Shown: positions 37,309-45,517 of the stretch, in pieces
How positions within the stretch are numbered: position 1 is the first letter of the stretch
Layout of the letters: each line of letters starts with the position of its first letter
Assembly (NCBI GenBank): GCA_018269055.1
Contig: JAFDVI010000054.1
Location: 1-64,000, forward strand
From: Acidobacteriota bacterium
Lineage (GTDB): Bacteria > Acidobacteriota > Blastocatellia > RBC074
Length of the DNA: 64,000 bases
Direction: 5' to 3'
The notes under the pieces: model-generated
What the model was told of the DNA's origin: nothing
Seen by the model: the letters and a program-made list of their open reading frames with translations, nothing else
The model's database searches: none
Translations under genes and position numbers: made by a program

Positions 37309-37459
37309 GGAAAAATTTTGTATGCCGTGTCGAAAATCGCGGTATTGATTCGTCTATGCGTCGGAAACGGGGAGAAGGCAATAACTGCCGCCAAATTCCA
37401 ACTCGTTTTTCGGTATGGCCAAGGGCCGCAAAACTTCAATCCATTAAGGAGACACATTT

Positions 37460-37831
37460 ATGCCGCAATTTATGCTCATCTCTCAGGATTCCATGGAAAT
37501 TCCGGAAGGGTTTGAAATCACGCCGGAAATCATTCAGGGGATCATTCAGAAATACAACGATTGGGCGGATAAACTTCAGAAATCCGGCCATCTGTTGAGT
37601 TTGAACAAACTCCGTGAAGAACCCGGCAAGAACATTCGCGGAATCGGCGCAGATCAGGTTGTGACCGACGGCCCATACGCCGAAACCAAGGAAATCATCG
37701 GCGGGTACTGGATCATTCAGGCAGCCGATTACGCCGAAGCCGTCAAGTTGGCTTCGGATTGCCCCAGCCTGGAATTCGGCAGTCGCGTCGAAGTCCGCGA
37801 GGTCGAAGATTTGTCTTCCTATGCAGGCTGA
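37460..37831 (+). CDS. YCII-related (DGPF) domain protein
   Basis: This 123-residue ferredoxin-like-fold protein of the YCII family contains the signature VVTDGPYAETKEIIGGYWII. Members sit next to ECF42 sigma factors in many genomes and are regarded as their regulatory targets or partners; the biochemical activity is unknown. The ATG follows AAGGAG at a good distance. Together with the sigma factor 82 bases downstream, two further small proteins and a tandem-YCII exported protein it forms a module reaching 41.0 kb. Confidence 0.9.
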   Translation: MPQFMLISQDSMEIPEGFEITPEIIQGIIQKYNDWADKLQKSGHLLSLNKLREEPGKNIRGIGADQVVTDGPYAETKEIIGGYWIIQAADYAEAVKLASDCPSLEFGSRVEVREVEDLSSYAG

Positions 37832-37839
37832 AAATTTTT

Positions 37840-37898
37840 GACAGGATTTACAGGATTCAACAAGATTTTGTCATCCTGTTCATCTTGTAAATCCTGTC
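37840..37898. repeat. Inverted repeat with GACAGGATTTACA arms
   Basis: Perfect 13-base arms (37840-37852 and 37886-37898) enclose further CAGGAT/ATCCTG pairs. It fills the gap between the YCII and sigma genes and resembles a widespread intergenic repeat type seen in many bacteria. Confidence 0.65.
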
Positions 37899-37913
37899 TA
37901 TTCCGCAATCAAG

Positions 37914-39197
37914 ATGGACGAAGTCACAAATAACAAAGTGCCTGCGTTGGTGGATCATCTGTTTCGGCATCAAGCCGGACAGATGATCGCCACGCTGGTG
38001 CGCGTGTTCGGGCCGCGCCACATTGATCTGGCCGAAGAAGTCGTGCAGGAAGCGCTGCTTAAGGCGTTGCAGCTTTGGGCGTATCGCGGCATCCCCGACA
38101 ATCCTTCGGCCTGGTTGATTCAGGTGGCGAAAAACCGCGCGCTCGATTTTTTGCGGCGCGAAGCTTCGCTACAGGAAAAATCCGAAGAAATTGTTCGCGC
38201 CTTCACCGCACAGGAGACAATTGCCAATCAACGAACCGAATCGTCGCCAAACATCGAATTGCTCGATGACACGCTGGCGATGGTGTTTATGGCTTGTCAC
38301 CCTTCGCTCCCCCGCGAATCGCGCGTGGCCTTGACGCTGAAAACCGTCGGCGGATTTGGCACCGGAGAAATCGCGCGGGCGTTTCTGGCCAAGGAACCGA
38401 CCATTGCGCAGCGGTTGGTGCGCGCGAAACGATTGATTCGCGATGAAGACATTTCCTTTGAATTGCCTTCGGACAGGGAAATGTCTGCCCGGTTGGATTC
38501 GGTTCTGGAAGTTATTTACCTGATGTTCAACGAAGGCTATGCGGCTCACACCGGAGAAAACCTTGTCCGCGCCGATCTGTGCGATGAGGCGATCCGGCTT
38601 TGTTCGCTGCTGATCCGGCATCCAGGAACTAATTTCCCTAAATCTCATGCGCTGTTGTCCTTGATGATGTTTCAAGCGGCCCGCCTGGATACGCGAATCA
38701 GCGAAGGCGGCGAACTTTCCCTGTTGGATGAACAGGATCGTTCGTTGTGGGATCGCCGGTTGATCGCGCTCGGCTTTCACCATTTTGAGCTGAGTGCGGC
38801 GGGCGAAGAATTCAGCGAATATCACCTGCAAGCGGCGATTGCCTCGTGTCATGCGGCGGCGACCCGCTACGAACTGACCAATTGGAAGCAAATTGTCCGC
38901 CTGTACGATTTGCTGGTGGAACTGAATCCGTCGCCGGTCATTGCGCTGAATCGAGCCGTTGCCATCGCCAAACATCGCGGAGCCGAAGCCGGGTTGCGCG
39001 AAGTCGAAAAGATCATTTCGCATCCGGCGTTGCAGCATTATTACCTGCTGCCTGCGACGCTCGGCGAACTGTGGCAAGAGCTTGGCGAAAGCCACAAAGC
39101 GGCGGATAATTTTCGACATGCTTTACGTTGTCCGTGTTCCGAGCCGGAGCGACGCTTCCTGGAACGGAAGCTCGCTGCGGCGTCCAACCAACCGTAG
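37914..39197 (+). CDS. ECF42-type RNA polymerase sigma factor with C-terminal extension (DUF6596)
   Basis: This 427-residue sigma factor has sigma-2 (about 15-85, with DLAEEVVQEALLKALQLW and a DFLRRE end) and sigma-4 (about 125-180, with ALTLKTVGGFGTGEIARAFL). A long C-terminal part (about 190-425) is helical and TPR-like: VIYLMFNEGYAAHTGENLVRADLC is the DUF6596 hallmark and LNRAVAIAKHRGAEAGL resembles a TPR turn. ECF42 factors have no anti-sigma factor and are thought to be controlled by this extension, typically next to DGPF/YCII genes as here. It should direct transcription of the neighbouring YCII/VOC genes. There is no clear Shine-Dalgarno; the start is ATG at 37914. Confidence 0.92.
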   Translation: MDEVTNNKVPALVDHLFRHQAGQMIATLVRVFGPRHIDLAEEVVQEALLKALQLWAYRGIPDNPSAWLIQVAKNRALDFLRREASLQEKSEEIVRAFTAQETIANQRTESSPNIELLDDTLAMVFMACHPSLPRESRVALTLKTVGGFGTGEIARAFLAKEPTIAQRLVRAKRLIRDEDISFELPSDREMSARLDSVLEVIYLMFNEGYAAHTGENLVRADLCDEAIRLCSLLIRHPGTNFPKSHALLSLMMFQAARLDTRISEGGELSLLDEQDRSLWDRRLIALGFHHFELSAAGEEFSEYHLQAAIASCHAAATRYELTNWKQIVRLYDLLVELNPSPVIALNRAVAIAKHRGAEAGLREVEKIISHPALQHYYLLPATLGELWQELGESHKAADNFRHALRCPCSEPERRFLERKLAAASNQP

Positions 39198-39222
39198 TAC
39201 CAACCTTAGCGGAGGAAGCACT

Positions 39223-39651
39223 ATGAATAAGATCAACGTGGGACGTGTTGTCATCGGAGGTTTGGTCGCCGGTGTCGTTTTGAATATCGGCGAAGGCTTG
39301 CTGAATGCAGTTGTGCTGGCAAATATGATGAAGCAGGACTTTGACCGGCTTCATTTGCCAGACCCGGGAACAAATTCGACGTTTCTGGTTCGCGTCATTG
39401 GCATGACGTTCTTTTTGGGGATAGCCATTGTCTATCTGTATGCCGCAATACGGCCTCGCTTTGGCGCGGGATGGAAGGCGGCAGCCTGTGCCGGTGTCAT
39501 CGCCTGGTTCTTTATCTATCTTTATGCGGGATACATTTACCTGGCGCTTGGAGTTGTTTCGGCTAAACCCTTTCTACTGAGCTTGCCGTGGGGCTTTGTC
39601 GAATTTGCCATCGGGGCAATTGCCGGATCGTACTTCTACAAAGAAGAATAG
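39223..39651 (+). CDS. Four-helix membrane protein in the ECF42 module
   Basis: This is a 142-residue hydrophobic protein with four predicted membrane helices (around VVIGGLVAGVVLNIGEGLLNAV, VIGMTFFLGIAIVYLYAAI, AACAGVIAWFFIYLYAGYIYLALG and WGFVEFAIGAIAGSYFY). I recognise the general pattern of small uncharacterised membrane proteins but no functional family. GGAGGAAG precedes the ATG at the right distance. It begins 25 bases after the sigma factor stop, so it is likely co-transcribed. An inverted repeat follows the stop. Confidence 0.75.
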   Translation: MNKINVGRVVIGGLVAGVVLNIGEGLLNAVVLANMMKQDFDRLHLPDPGTNSTFLVRVIGMTFFLGIAIVYLYAAIRPRFGAGWKAAACAGVIAWFFIYLYAGYIYLALGVVSAKPFLLSLPWGFVEFAIGAIAGSYFYKEE

Positions 39652-39664
39652 CGTGATCCGTGCG

Positions 39665-39704
39665 ACTTCCAGCGTGCTGTTTGGTTGAAACTCACGCTGG
39701 AAGT
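39665..39704. repeat. Hairpin with 12-base arms
   Basis: ACTTCCAGCGTG (39665-39676) pairs perfectly with 39693-39704 around a 16-base loop. It lies 14 bases after the membrane-protein stop. No T-run follows, so a terminator role is uncertain. A second small hairpin, CGGGCAG/CTGCCCG (39841-39864), sits just before the ribosome-binding site of the VOC gene. Confidence 0.5.
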
Positions 39705-39880
39705 TGTGCCTTGTTGGAAAAATAGCGCTGACAACTTTTACAATTTTTTGCAGACTCCGGCGGAATCAGTTCCTGATAATTGCCGCAGAGGCGTGGAGCT
39801 GGTTTTTCAACCTGCTCAGATTCACTCAAACAATCAATTCCGGGCAGATTGGAAAACCTGCCCGACAGCGGAGGTACAAC

Positions 39881-40270
39881 ATGGCAAGAGTCGGACATTT
39901 CGAAATTCACGCGGACAATCCGCAACGCGCAATTGAGTTTTACAGCGCAATACTCGGATGGGAGTTTACCAATTGGGGCGGCGGATGGGATTACTGGCTG
40001 ATCAAAACAGGCCCCGCAGAAGAGCCGGGCATTGACGGTGGATTGCTTCCGCGTCGCGGAGATCGTCCGCAACTCGGTCAAGCCGTCAACGCATACGTTT
40101 GCACGGCAATGGTCAAATCGCTGAAAGATACAATCTCGGCAATTGAACAGCATGGAGGGACGATTGCCTTGCCGACAATGGCCGTGCCCGGCGTAGGCTG
40201 GCTGGCGTATTTTCACGACACCGAAGGCAACATCTTTGGCGCAATGCAGCAGGATGCGAACGCGAAATGA
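39881..40270 (+). CDS. VOC family (glyoxalase/bleomycin-resistance-like) protein
   Basis: This 129-residue protein has two beta-alpha-beta-beta-beta units: RVGHFEIHADNPQRAIEFYSAILGW at the N-terminus and a second unit ending VGWLAYFHDTEGNIFGAMQ. The metal-ligand pattern His/Glu is only partly recognisable (H7, E9, and the Glu in DTEGNIFG). The reaction is unknown. AGCGGAGG precedes the ATG. VOC proteins often occur in ECF41/42 neighbourhoods together with YCII proteins, so it may belong to the sigma regulon. An adjacent exported YCII protein follows after 12 bases. Confidence 0.88.
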   Translation: MARVGHFEIHADNPQRAIEFYSAILGWEFTNWGGGWDYWLIKTGPAEEPGIDGGLLPRRGDRPQLGQAVNAYVCTAMVKSLKDTISAIEQHGGTIALPTMAVPGVGWLAYFHDTEGNIFGAMQQDANAK

Positions 40271-40282
40271 GGTAAGACGTAT

Positions 40283-41035
40283 ATGAGAACTTCAATCAAG
40301 TATTTGTCCATGTTTTGCGGAGCGTTTCTCCTGCTGAGCGTCGTCGCTTTTGCCCAAGGCAGCCAGCCGGATCAGTCGAAACCGCCACAATTCGATCTGG
40401 ACACCTATCAGCTTGGCTTTCTGCGCAAAGGCCCGAACAGCGGCAAAGGCACAAAAGAAGAAGCCGAAAAGATTCAGGAAGGCCACATGGCCAACATCGG
40501 CAAGATGGCGCAAGCGGGCAAGCTGATTGCCGCCGGGCCGATGATGGATGATGGCGATTTGCGCGGCATCTTTGTGTTCAAAGCCACAATGGACGAAGCC
40601 AAAGCGCTGGCCGCCGAAGATCCTGCGATCAAAGCTGGCCGCTTGCGCATGGAACTGTTCACTTGGATGGCGCCAAAAGGGATTGGCGCAAAGCTCAACG
40701 AAGAATACCGGAAGAACCCCAAAATTCCGATGACCATGACCAAGTATCATTTTGTCATTCTCAAACGCGGCGCGAACTGGACGGCGGGATCAACGCCGGA
40801 ATTGCAAAAATTGCAACTCGAACATCTGTGGAATATCCGGAAAATGCTGGATTCCGGAAAAATGCCTGCCGCCGGGCCGCTTGCGAACGCGGGCGATTGG
40901 GCTGGAATTTTTGTGTTCGCGACCGAATCCGCCGAAGAAGCCAAAGCCTGGGCTGACAGCGATCCAATGGTGAAAGTCGGACGGTTGGCGGCGGAAATTC
41001 ATCCCTGGTTTGTCGCTAAAGAAGTCTGGCCGTAA
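40283..41035 (+). CDS. Exported protein with two YCII-like domains
   Basis: This 250-residue protein has a signal peptide (LSMFCGAFLLLSVVAFAQ, cleavage near residue 25) and two consecutive YCII-like domains (about 35-135 and 150-248). Each repeats the pattern of a strand, a helix rich in Lys/Glu (HMANIGKMAQAGKLIAAGPMMDDGDLRGIFVF; HLWNIRKMLDSGKMPAAGPLANAGDWAGIFVF), and a second helix with an A-x-x-DP-x-V/I-K-x-GRL motif. A secreted tandem YCII is unusual next to the cytoplasmic single-domain relative at 37.5 kb. Function is unknown. Confidence 0.85.
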   Translation: MRTSIKYLSMFCGAFLLLSVVAFAQGSQPDQSKPPQFDLDTYQLGFLRKGPNSGKGTKEEAEKIQEGHMANIGKMAQAGKLIAAGPMMDDGDLRGIFVFKATMDEAKALAAEDPAIKAGRLRMELFTWMAPKGIGAKLNEEYRKNPKIPMTMTKYHFVILKRGANWTAGSTPELQKLQLEHLWNIRKMLDSGKMPAAGPLANAGDWAGIFVFATESAEEAKAWADSDPMVKVGRLAAEIHPWFVAKEVWP

Positions 41036-41062
41036 TTCGGTTTTGGGGCAAGAAAGACGAAA

Positions 41063-41114
41063 TCCCTGATAAACACGGACGCGGAGATTGCTTCTCATCC
41101 GTGTTTATCAGGGA
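41063..41114. repeat. Perfect 17-base hairpin between convergent genes
   Basis: Arms at 41063-41079 and 41098-41114 are exactly complementary, with an 18-base loop, then TTTTGCTT. It may work as a bidirectional terminator between the exported YCII protein and the membrane protein, or be a dispersed palindrome. Confidence 0.6.
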
Positions 41115-41132
41115 CGTTTTGCTTATCCACAG

Positions 41133-42512
41133 TTATTGAGATTGCTTTTGATCGGTCGGTTGTTTGCGAAGGAAATTCTTCAGCCCGAACAGCGATTCCA
41201 GCACATCCTGCCAGAAGGGTGCGCCGACGCTGAGCAGCGCCGTCATCACAATCCATCCCAATAAGGTTTCCAGAACCTGGTAGCGGGTAATCTTGTCGCG
41301 CGTGTTCCAGGCGTCAACCATCCATTTCGGCCCTGAAAATCCGAAATCGGTGTACAGCGACGACGCCTGTTTGACTTGCTCGATGGATTGGCTCAGGTCG
41401 GCGAGTTGATCTGTGGTTTGTTGCTGTTGAGGCAGTTGCCCAGCGTTTTGCTGGTCTCGCGATTTTTGCAAAATGCTTTCGCCGGATTGCACGATCAGGT
41501 CGCGCATGGCCTGGTCGCCGGAAATCTGCCGGTACACGCCGAACAGGTTGGCATTCAGCGCAATGACGACAACGATGCTGATGACCAGCGCGCAGGTTTT
41601 CATGCTTCTGGCATAGCGGTCTTCCAGGCTTTGCATGATGGTTCCGTACCAGCTATCTGCCTTAGCCAAAATCTGGCTCATCTGTTCAGGCAGCCATAAA
41701 ATGGCCTGCAATCCTTCCTGAACCGGTTTCATGGCCAAGGAAAGTTTTTGAAGCGCTGCCTGGGCATCTTTCTGCGCCTTGTCTTGCAGATGCGAAATGC
41801 TTTGTTGCATGGAAGCAGGCAAGGCAGTGAGCAGCTTTTGGGCATCGCCGACTTCCATTCCGCCCAGTTTGGCCATATCGCCGAGCCTGACCTGACTCAG
41901 CCCGGAATTGAACAGATCTCCGGCGTGCGCGAGCATTTCCGTCAACGGCTCCTGAATTTTTGCCAGTGGAGTTTTCTCGATCACCGCGCCGTGGTCGGTC
42001 ATAAAGTCGGCCAGAGACTGTTGCGCGGCGGTAAGCTGTTTGGCCAATTCGGCAAGTTTTTCGCGATTCTGTTGAGGAAACAACGCCGTAATTTCGCCGA
42101 GCGGAATGTTGCCGAGGAATTTCAGCAAATCGTCTTTCGGCACACTGTCCAATGCCACTTTGCCGCCCATCGTCACGCGTCCTGCTTTGATCAGCTCTTT
42201 TTCGACCGCCAGAAACAACGCCTGAATGTTGGGGCTGGCTGACAAGTAGGGAGCTTTCTTTTTGAACAGCGACAAAATGGCGCGCGTCATCGGCAAACGG
42301 TTCAGCCACGTGTTCATAAACGCAGTGGCGTCTTCGTTCAGCACGTAATGAAACAGATGAACCACTGCCTGCTCCATTTGCAGCGACTTCACTTGCAACA
42401 GTTTTTTGATCACCGCCTGGATGGATTGAACAATCAAACTCAAAACCAGCATGACGATGACAATGGCGATCAAATTGTCGAGTACGCTCAAATTGCCGAG
42501 TAAATTTGCCAT
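41133..42512 (-). CDS. Membrane protein with a central helical region, unknown function
   Basis: This is a 459-residue protein. One membrane helix lies at the N-terminus (IAIVIVMLVLSLIVQSI, about 15-32). A long soluble helical segment (about 80-300) is rich in Leu, Lys and Gln. A second helix follows at about 305-330 (CALVISIVVVIALNANLFGVY) and a third near 410-435 (LGWIVMTALLSVGAPFWQDVL), with a Gln-rich linker between. I do not recognise a family. It begins just beside a palindromic element of about 143 bases that separates it from the next upstream oxidoreductase gene, so it is probably monocistronic. Confidence 0.8.
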   Translation of the reverse strand: MANLLGNLSVLDNLIAIVIVMLVLSLIVQSIQAVIKKLLQVKSLQMEQAVVHLFHYVLNEDATAFMNTWLNRLPMTRAILSLFKKKAPYLSASPNIQALFLAVEKELIKAGRVTMGGKVALDSVPKDDLLKFLGNIPLGEITALFPQQNREKLAELAKQLTAAQQSLADFMTDHGAVIEKTPLAKIQEPLTEMLAHAGDLFNSGLSQVRLGDMAKLGGMEVGDAQKLLTALPASMQQSISHLQDKAQKDAQAALQKLSLAMKPVQEGLQAILWLPEQMSQILAKADSWYGTIMQSLEDRYARSMKTCALVISIVVVIALNANLFGVYRQISGDQAMRDLIVQSGESILQKSRDQQNAGQLPQQQQTTDQLADLSQSIEQVKQASSLYTDFGFSGPKWMVDAWNTRDKITRYQVLETLLGWIVMTALLSVGAPFWQDVLESLFGLKNFLRKQPTDQKQSQ

Positions 42513-42531
42513 TACGGCCTCCTGGGGAATT

Positions 42532-42674
42532 TGGAGTGCTACGCCTTTGGCGTAGCTTTGGTAGTCGCATCACTGGCGCAGCCGTCCGAATTCGACAGCG
42601 CAACCCGCAAGTTAATTTGTGATGCTCTGGTAACCGATAGACTTCCAAAGCGCCGCCGAGAGCGGCGCACTCCA
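42532..42674. repeat. 143-base palindromic element bounded by TGGAGTGC/GCACTCCA
   Basis: The ends are an 8-base perfect inverted repeat. Inside, a TACGCC-TTT-GGCGTA hairpin (42540-42554) follows the left end, and GCGCCGC/GCGGCGC (42650-42668) sits at the right end. The central part has no open frame. It fills the gap between two minus-strand genes and looks like a small non-autonomous palindromic element. Its TGGAGTGC end was not seen elsewhere in the window. Confidence 0.6.
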
Positions 42675-42677
42675 GGG

Positions 42678-43652
42678 TTATTCAAAATTCAGGCTGATGC
42701 CGGCGTGCGCCGAATGCGCTTTGATCTTGTCCAAAACTTCCAGGGCCAAGGCCAGCGCGCGGCAGCCTTCTGCTCCGGTAACGACCGGCGTAGTTTGGTT
42801 ACGAACTGCGGAAACAAAGGATTCGATTTCGGCCAACAGCGGCTCGCGCCTGGTGACTTCCAATCCCTGCGCGACGATTTCCGGCAACGCGCCAGCGGAT
42901 TTCGGCGGCGTCAGTTTGAACATTCCCACCACCTGTTCGGCATAATCCAGCGAGTAATACTCGTTCGGTTGAAAGACGCGCAGCTTTCGCAACCGTTCGC
43001 TGGCGACGCGGCTGGCGGTGATGTTGGCGATGCAACCATTGGCGAATTCCAGTCGCGCATTGGCCAGGTCAATTTTCTGCGTCAGGATGGGAATGCCCAC
43101 GGCTTCGATGCGGACGACTTCGCTGCCCGCCAAACTGGCAATGATGTCCAATTCATGCACCATCAAATCCATCACCACATCAATGTCCAGCGACCGCATG
43201 GTGAATATGCCCATGCGATGCGCTTCAAAAAATTTCGGATTGGAGATTTGTTTGAGCAACGCCTGAAACGCCGGATTGAACCGTTCGATGTGGCCGACTT
43301 GCAGGACGGCGTTTTTTGCTTCGGCCAGCCCGATCATTTCGTCGGCTTCGGCCAGCGTGCGCGAGATGGGTTTTTCGACCAGAACGCCGACGCCCGCTTC
43401 CAGAAATGCGCAGGTCGCTTCGTGATGATTGACGGTTGGGGTGGCGACGCTGACGGCTTCGACTTCGCCGAGCAGTTCGCGGTAATCGCGGACGAAACGC
43501 GTATTGTATTTTTCGGCGATTGCTCGCCCGTTGGTTTCGTTGGTGTCGCATACGGCGACGAGTTCTGAAGCTTCCAGCGTGTGATAGATGCGGGCGTGTT
43601 CTTTGCCCAGATGGCCTACGCCGATAACTGCGGTTTTGACGGTTCGACTCAT
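42678..43652 (-). CDS. Gfo/Idh/MocA family NAD(P)-dependent sugar-nucleotide oxidoreductase
   Basis: This 324-residue dehydrogenase has the Rossmann start VIGVGHLGKEHARIYHTL, the conserved EKPISRTL segment with its catalytic Lys, and VGHIERFNPAFQALL, typical of the subgroup near UDP-GlcNAc 3-dehydrogenase (GnnA-type, LPS amino-sugar synthesis). That specific assignment is tentative. A second His, in MVHELDIIASL, fits the active site. The start at 43652 (MSRTVK) is chosen for the Rossmann start. It is divergent from the GT39 glycosyltransferase across 61 bases, which suggests a shared regulatory gap and an envelope role. Confidence 0.88.
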   Translation of the reverse strand: MSRTVKTAVIGVGHLGKEHARIYHTLEASELVAVCDTNETNGRAIAEKYNTRFVRDYRELLGEVEAVSVATPTVNHHEATCAFLEAGVGVLVEKPISRTLAEADEMIGLAEAKNAVLQVGHIERFNPAFQALLKQISNPKFFEAHRMGIFTMRSLDIDVVMDLMVHELDIIASLAGSEVVRIEAVGIPILTQKIDLANARLEFANGCIANITASRVASERLRKLRVFQPNEYYSLDYAEQVVGMFKLTPPKSAGALPEIVAQGLEVTRREPLLAEIESFVSAVRNQTTPVVTGAEGCRALALALEVLDKIKAHSAHAGISLNFE

Positions 43653-43713
43653 AAAAATGTTGAAACTTCGCTTCCTACTGGTCGCGGTACTGATTGGAAT
43701 GGTACTCTGAGGC

Positions 43714-45450
43714 TTGAAATTTAACCGCGAAGCTTCGATTTTGAAACCCATAACCGTGCAATCCAGCAAACTTCCTCTCGAACAAACCAAAAATCTCGCC
43801 CACAGCATTGACCGTTATTTTCCGTTGGCGTTGGTCGTTTTATGTGCCGCAATCTTTTTTTACGGTCTGGGCAAGTTGCCATTCATCGGCCCGGATGAGC
43901 CGCGTTACGTGCAGGTCGCGCGAGAAATGTTTATCAGCGGCGATTGGGTGACGCCAAAACTCGGCGGCATCAAATGGTTTGAAAAACCTGCGTTGACCTA
44001 TTGGTTGTCGGCGGCGGGATACAACCTGTTCGGCGAAAATGAATTCGGCGCGCGATTTTTCATCGCTGTCGTCGCAACCCTGGGCGTACTGCTGGTTTTC
44101 TGGTTCGGCAAACGAATTCGTTCGGCGCGATTTGGGTACCTGAGCGCGGCGGCGTTGGCCACCTGCGGAATGTGGCCGGGGTTTGCTCGTGCGGCGACTT
44201 TCGATTTACCGCTGTCTGTGGCGATGACCTTGGCGCTGGCCAGCTTTTTTATCTGGGAACAGCGCGAAGAAAACCAAAGTAAAAATCGGTTCTGGTTTTT
44301 GATGTGTGTTGCCTTGGGCGTGGGCGTGCTGGCAAAAGGTTTGGTCGGAATTGTGCTGCCTGCACCGGTTATTGTGCTGTACGCGTTGTTGGTCGGACGG
44401 CTGAAAGTTTTGTTCAAACCGAAGTTGCTGTGGATCGGCTCGGTAATTTTTCTGGCAACGGCGGCAACGTGGTACGCGCCGGTGATTGCTCGGCACGGAC
44501 GCGACTTCATCAACGAATTTTTCATCGCGCATCACTTCCAACGCTATCTGAGCAACAAATACAAACATCCGCAACCGGTGTACTTTTTCTTTCTGGTCGC
44601 ATTGGCGGGCAGCTTTCCGTGGATGTTTTACCTGATCGCGAACGCCTGGCGATCCTTACGAAACTGGCGCGAAACGCTGGCAGATCACTTGCGGCTGTTT
44701 TTGTGGTTGTGGGTGATCGTGACGATTGGGTTCTTTTCGTTTTCCGGATCGAAGCTGCCTGGATACGTCTTGCCGATCTTTCCGGCGATTGCCTTGCTGG
44801 TCGGGTTGGAGTTGGAACGGTGGTGGCAACCGGTTGTCGAACGGCGCGAAAAGCTTTTGGCTGCGATGACCGCAGCGTTCATCGCCATCGTGGGAATTGC
44901 GGCGATTTTCGTCAGCCATCGCGAACTGGGCGTCACCTTACGCGATGCCGCGCTGTTGGGCGTCACCACTGTCGCGGTGGCGCTTGGGTATTTGCTTGTG
45001 TGGGTTTGGCGAGGCGGGCAAGCCGCGACGTTGTCACTGCCATTTCTACTAATTGCCATCGTCATTGCAGCGACGCATTGGATCTTTCCGGCGCTTGGCA
45101 ACCGCGAATCGCTTAAGCCATTGGCGCAAGCCGCCGTCTTTGCCGCGCAACCGGGTGAACGATTGGTGTTTTTCGTCAACGAAGATCACGGCATCAATTT
45201 TTACGCGACGGAATTGCCGTGGCGCGACACAAAATCGGAATTGGTGGTGCTGAATTCGGATGCCAATGTGGCGCTGATGGCGGCGGCCAGTCCGACCAAA
45301 AGCATTTTGGTCGCTTCGCGCAAACGCTGGAGCGACGGACTGACAAATTCTGACAAGCTGGTGACGGAACAACTGGGCGAACAGGACTTCAGCGCAAGTT
45401 GTTCGCCCGATTGTGACTGGGTGCTGCTGCGCGCCCGTCGTAAGCAATAA
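43714..45450 (+). CDS. GT39-family (ArnT-like) membrane glycosyltransferase
   Basis: This 578-residue protein has about a dozen membrane helices. The first periplasmic loop carries the acidic catalytic motif GPDEPRYVQVAREM, and further family blocks appear in GIKWFEKPALTYWL and FFSFSGSKLPGYVLPIFPAIALL. Such enzymes transfer sugars from polyprenyl-phosphate donors to lipid A, proteins or polymers in the periplasm. The first open start is TTG at 43714, with no ATG nearby; a TTG at 43741 or GTG at 43757 is also possible. A perfect 25-base hairpin follows the stop, so the gene is probably monocistronic. Confidence 0.9.
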   Translation: MKFNREASILKPITVQSSKLPLEQTKNLAHSIDRYFPLALVVLCAAIFFYGLGKLPFIGPDEPRYVQVAREMFISGDWVTPKLGGIKWFEKPALTYWLSAAGYNLFGENEFGARFFIAVVATLGVLLVFWFGKRIRSARFGYLSAAALATCGMWPGFARAATFDLPLSVAMTLALASFFIWEQREENQSKNRFWFLMCVALGVGVLAKGLVGIVLPAPVIVLYALLVGRLKVLFKPKLLWIGSVIFLATAATWYAPVIARHGRDFINEFFIAHHFQRYLSNKYKHPQPVYFFFLVALAGSFPWMFYLIANAWRSLRNWRETLADHLRLFLWLWVIVTIGFFSFSGSKLPGYVLPIFPAIALLVGLELERWWQPVVERREKLLAAMTAAFIAIVGIAAIFVSHRELGVTLRDAALLGVTTVAVALGYLLVWVWRGGQAATLSLPFLLIAIVIAATHWIFPALGNRESLKPLAQAAVFAAQPGERLVFFVNEDHGINFYATELPWRDTKSELVVLNSDANVALMAAASPTKSILVASRKRWSDGLTNSDKLVTEQLGEQDFSASCSPDCDWVLLRARRKQ

Positions 45451-45451
45451 A

Positions 45452-45511
45452 GTTCAGAGTTCACGCTTCAGCGTGTTTGGCTCCAGACACGCTGAAGCGT
45501 GAACTCTGAAC
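45452..45511. repeat. Perfect 25-base-arm hairpin between convergent genes
   Basis: Arms at 45452-45476 and 45487-45511 are exactly complementary around a 10-base loop. The stem begins one base after the GT39 stop and ends 6 bases before the stop of the convergent oxidoreductase. The stem is much longer than a usual terminator and lacks a T-tract, so a mobile palindrome or processing site is possible. Confidence 0.7.
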
Positions 45512-45517
45512 GCGACT

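Noticed and set aside
41686-42648. Second minus-strand frame of about 320 codons over the unknown membrane protein
   Set aside because: Same strand, different frame; highly Arg-rich translation without structure. The 459-residue frame has plausible membrane helices.
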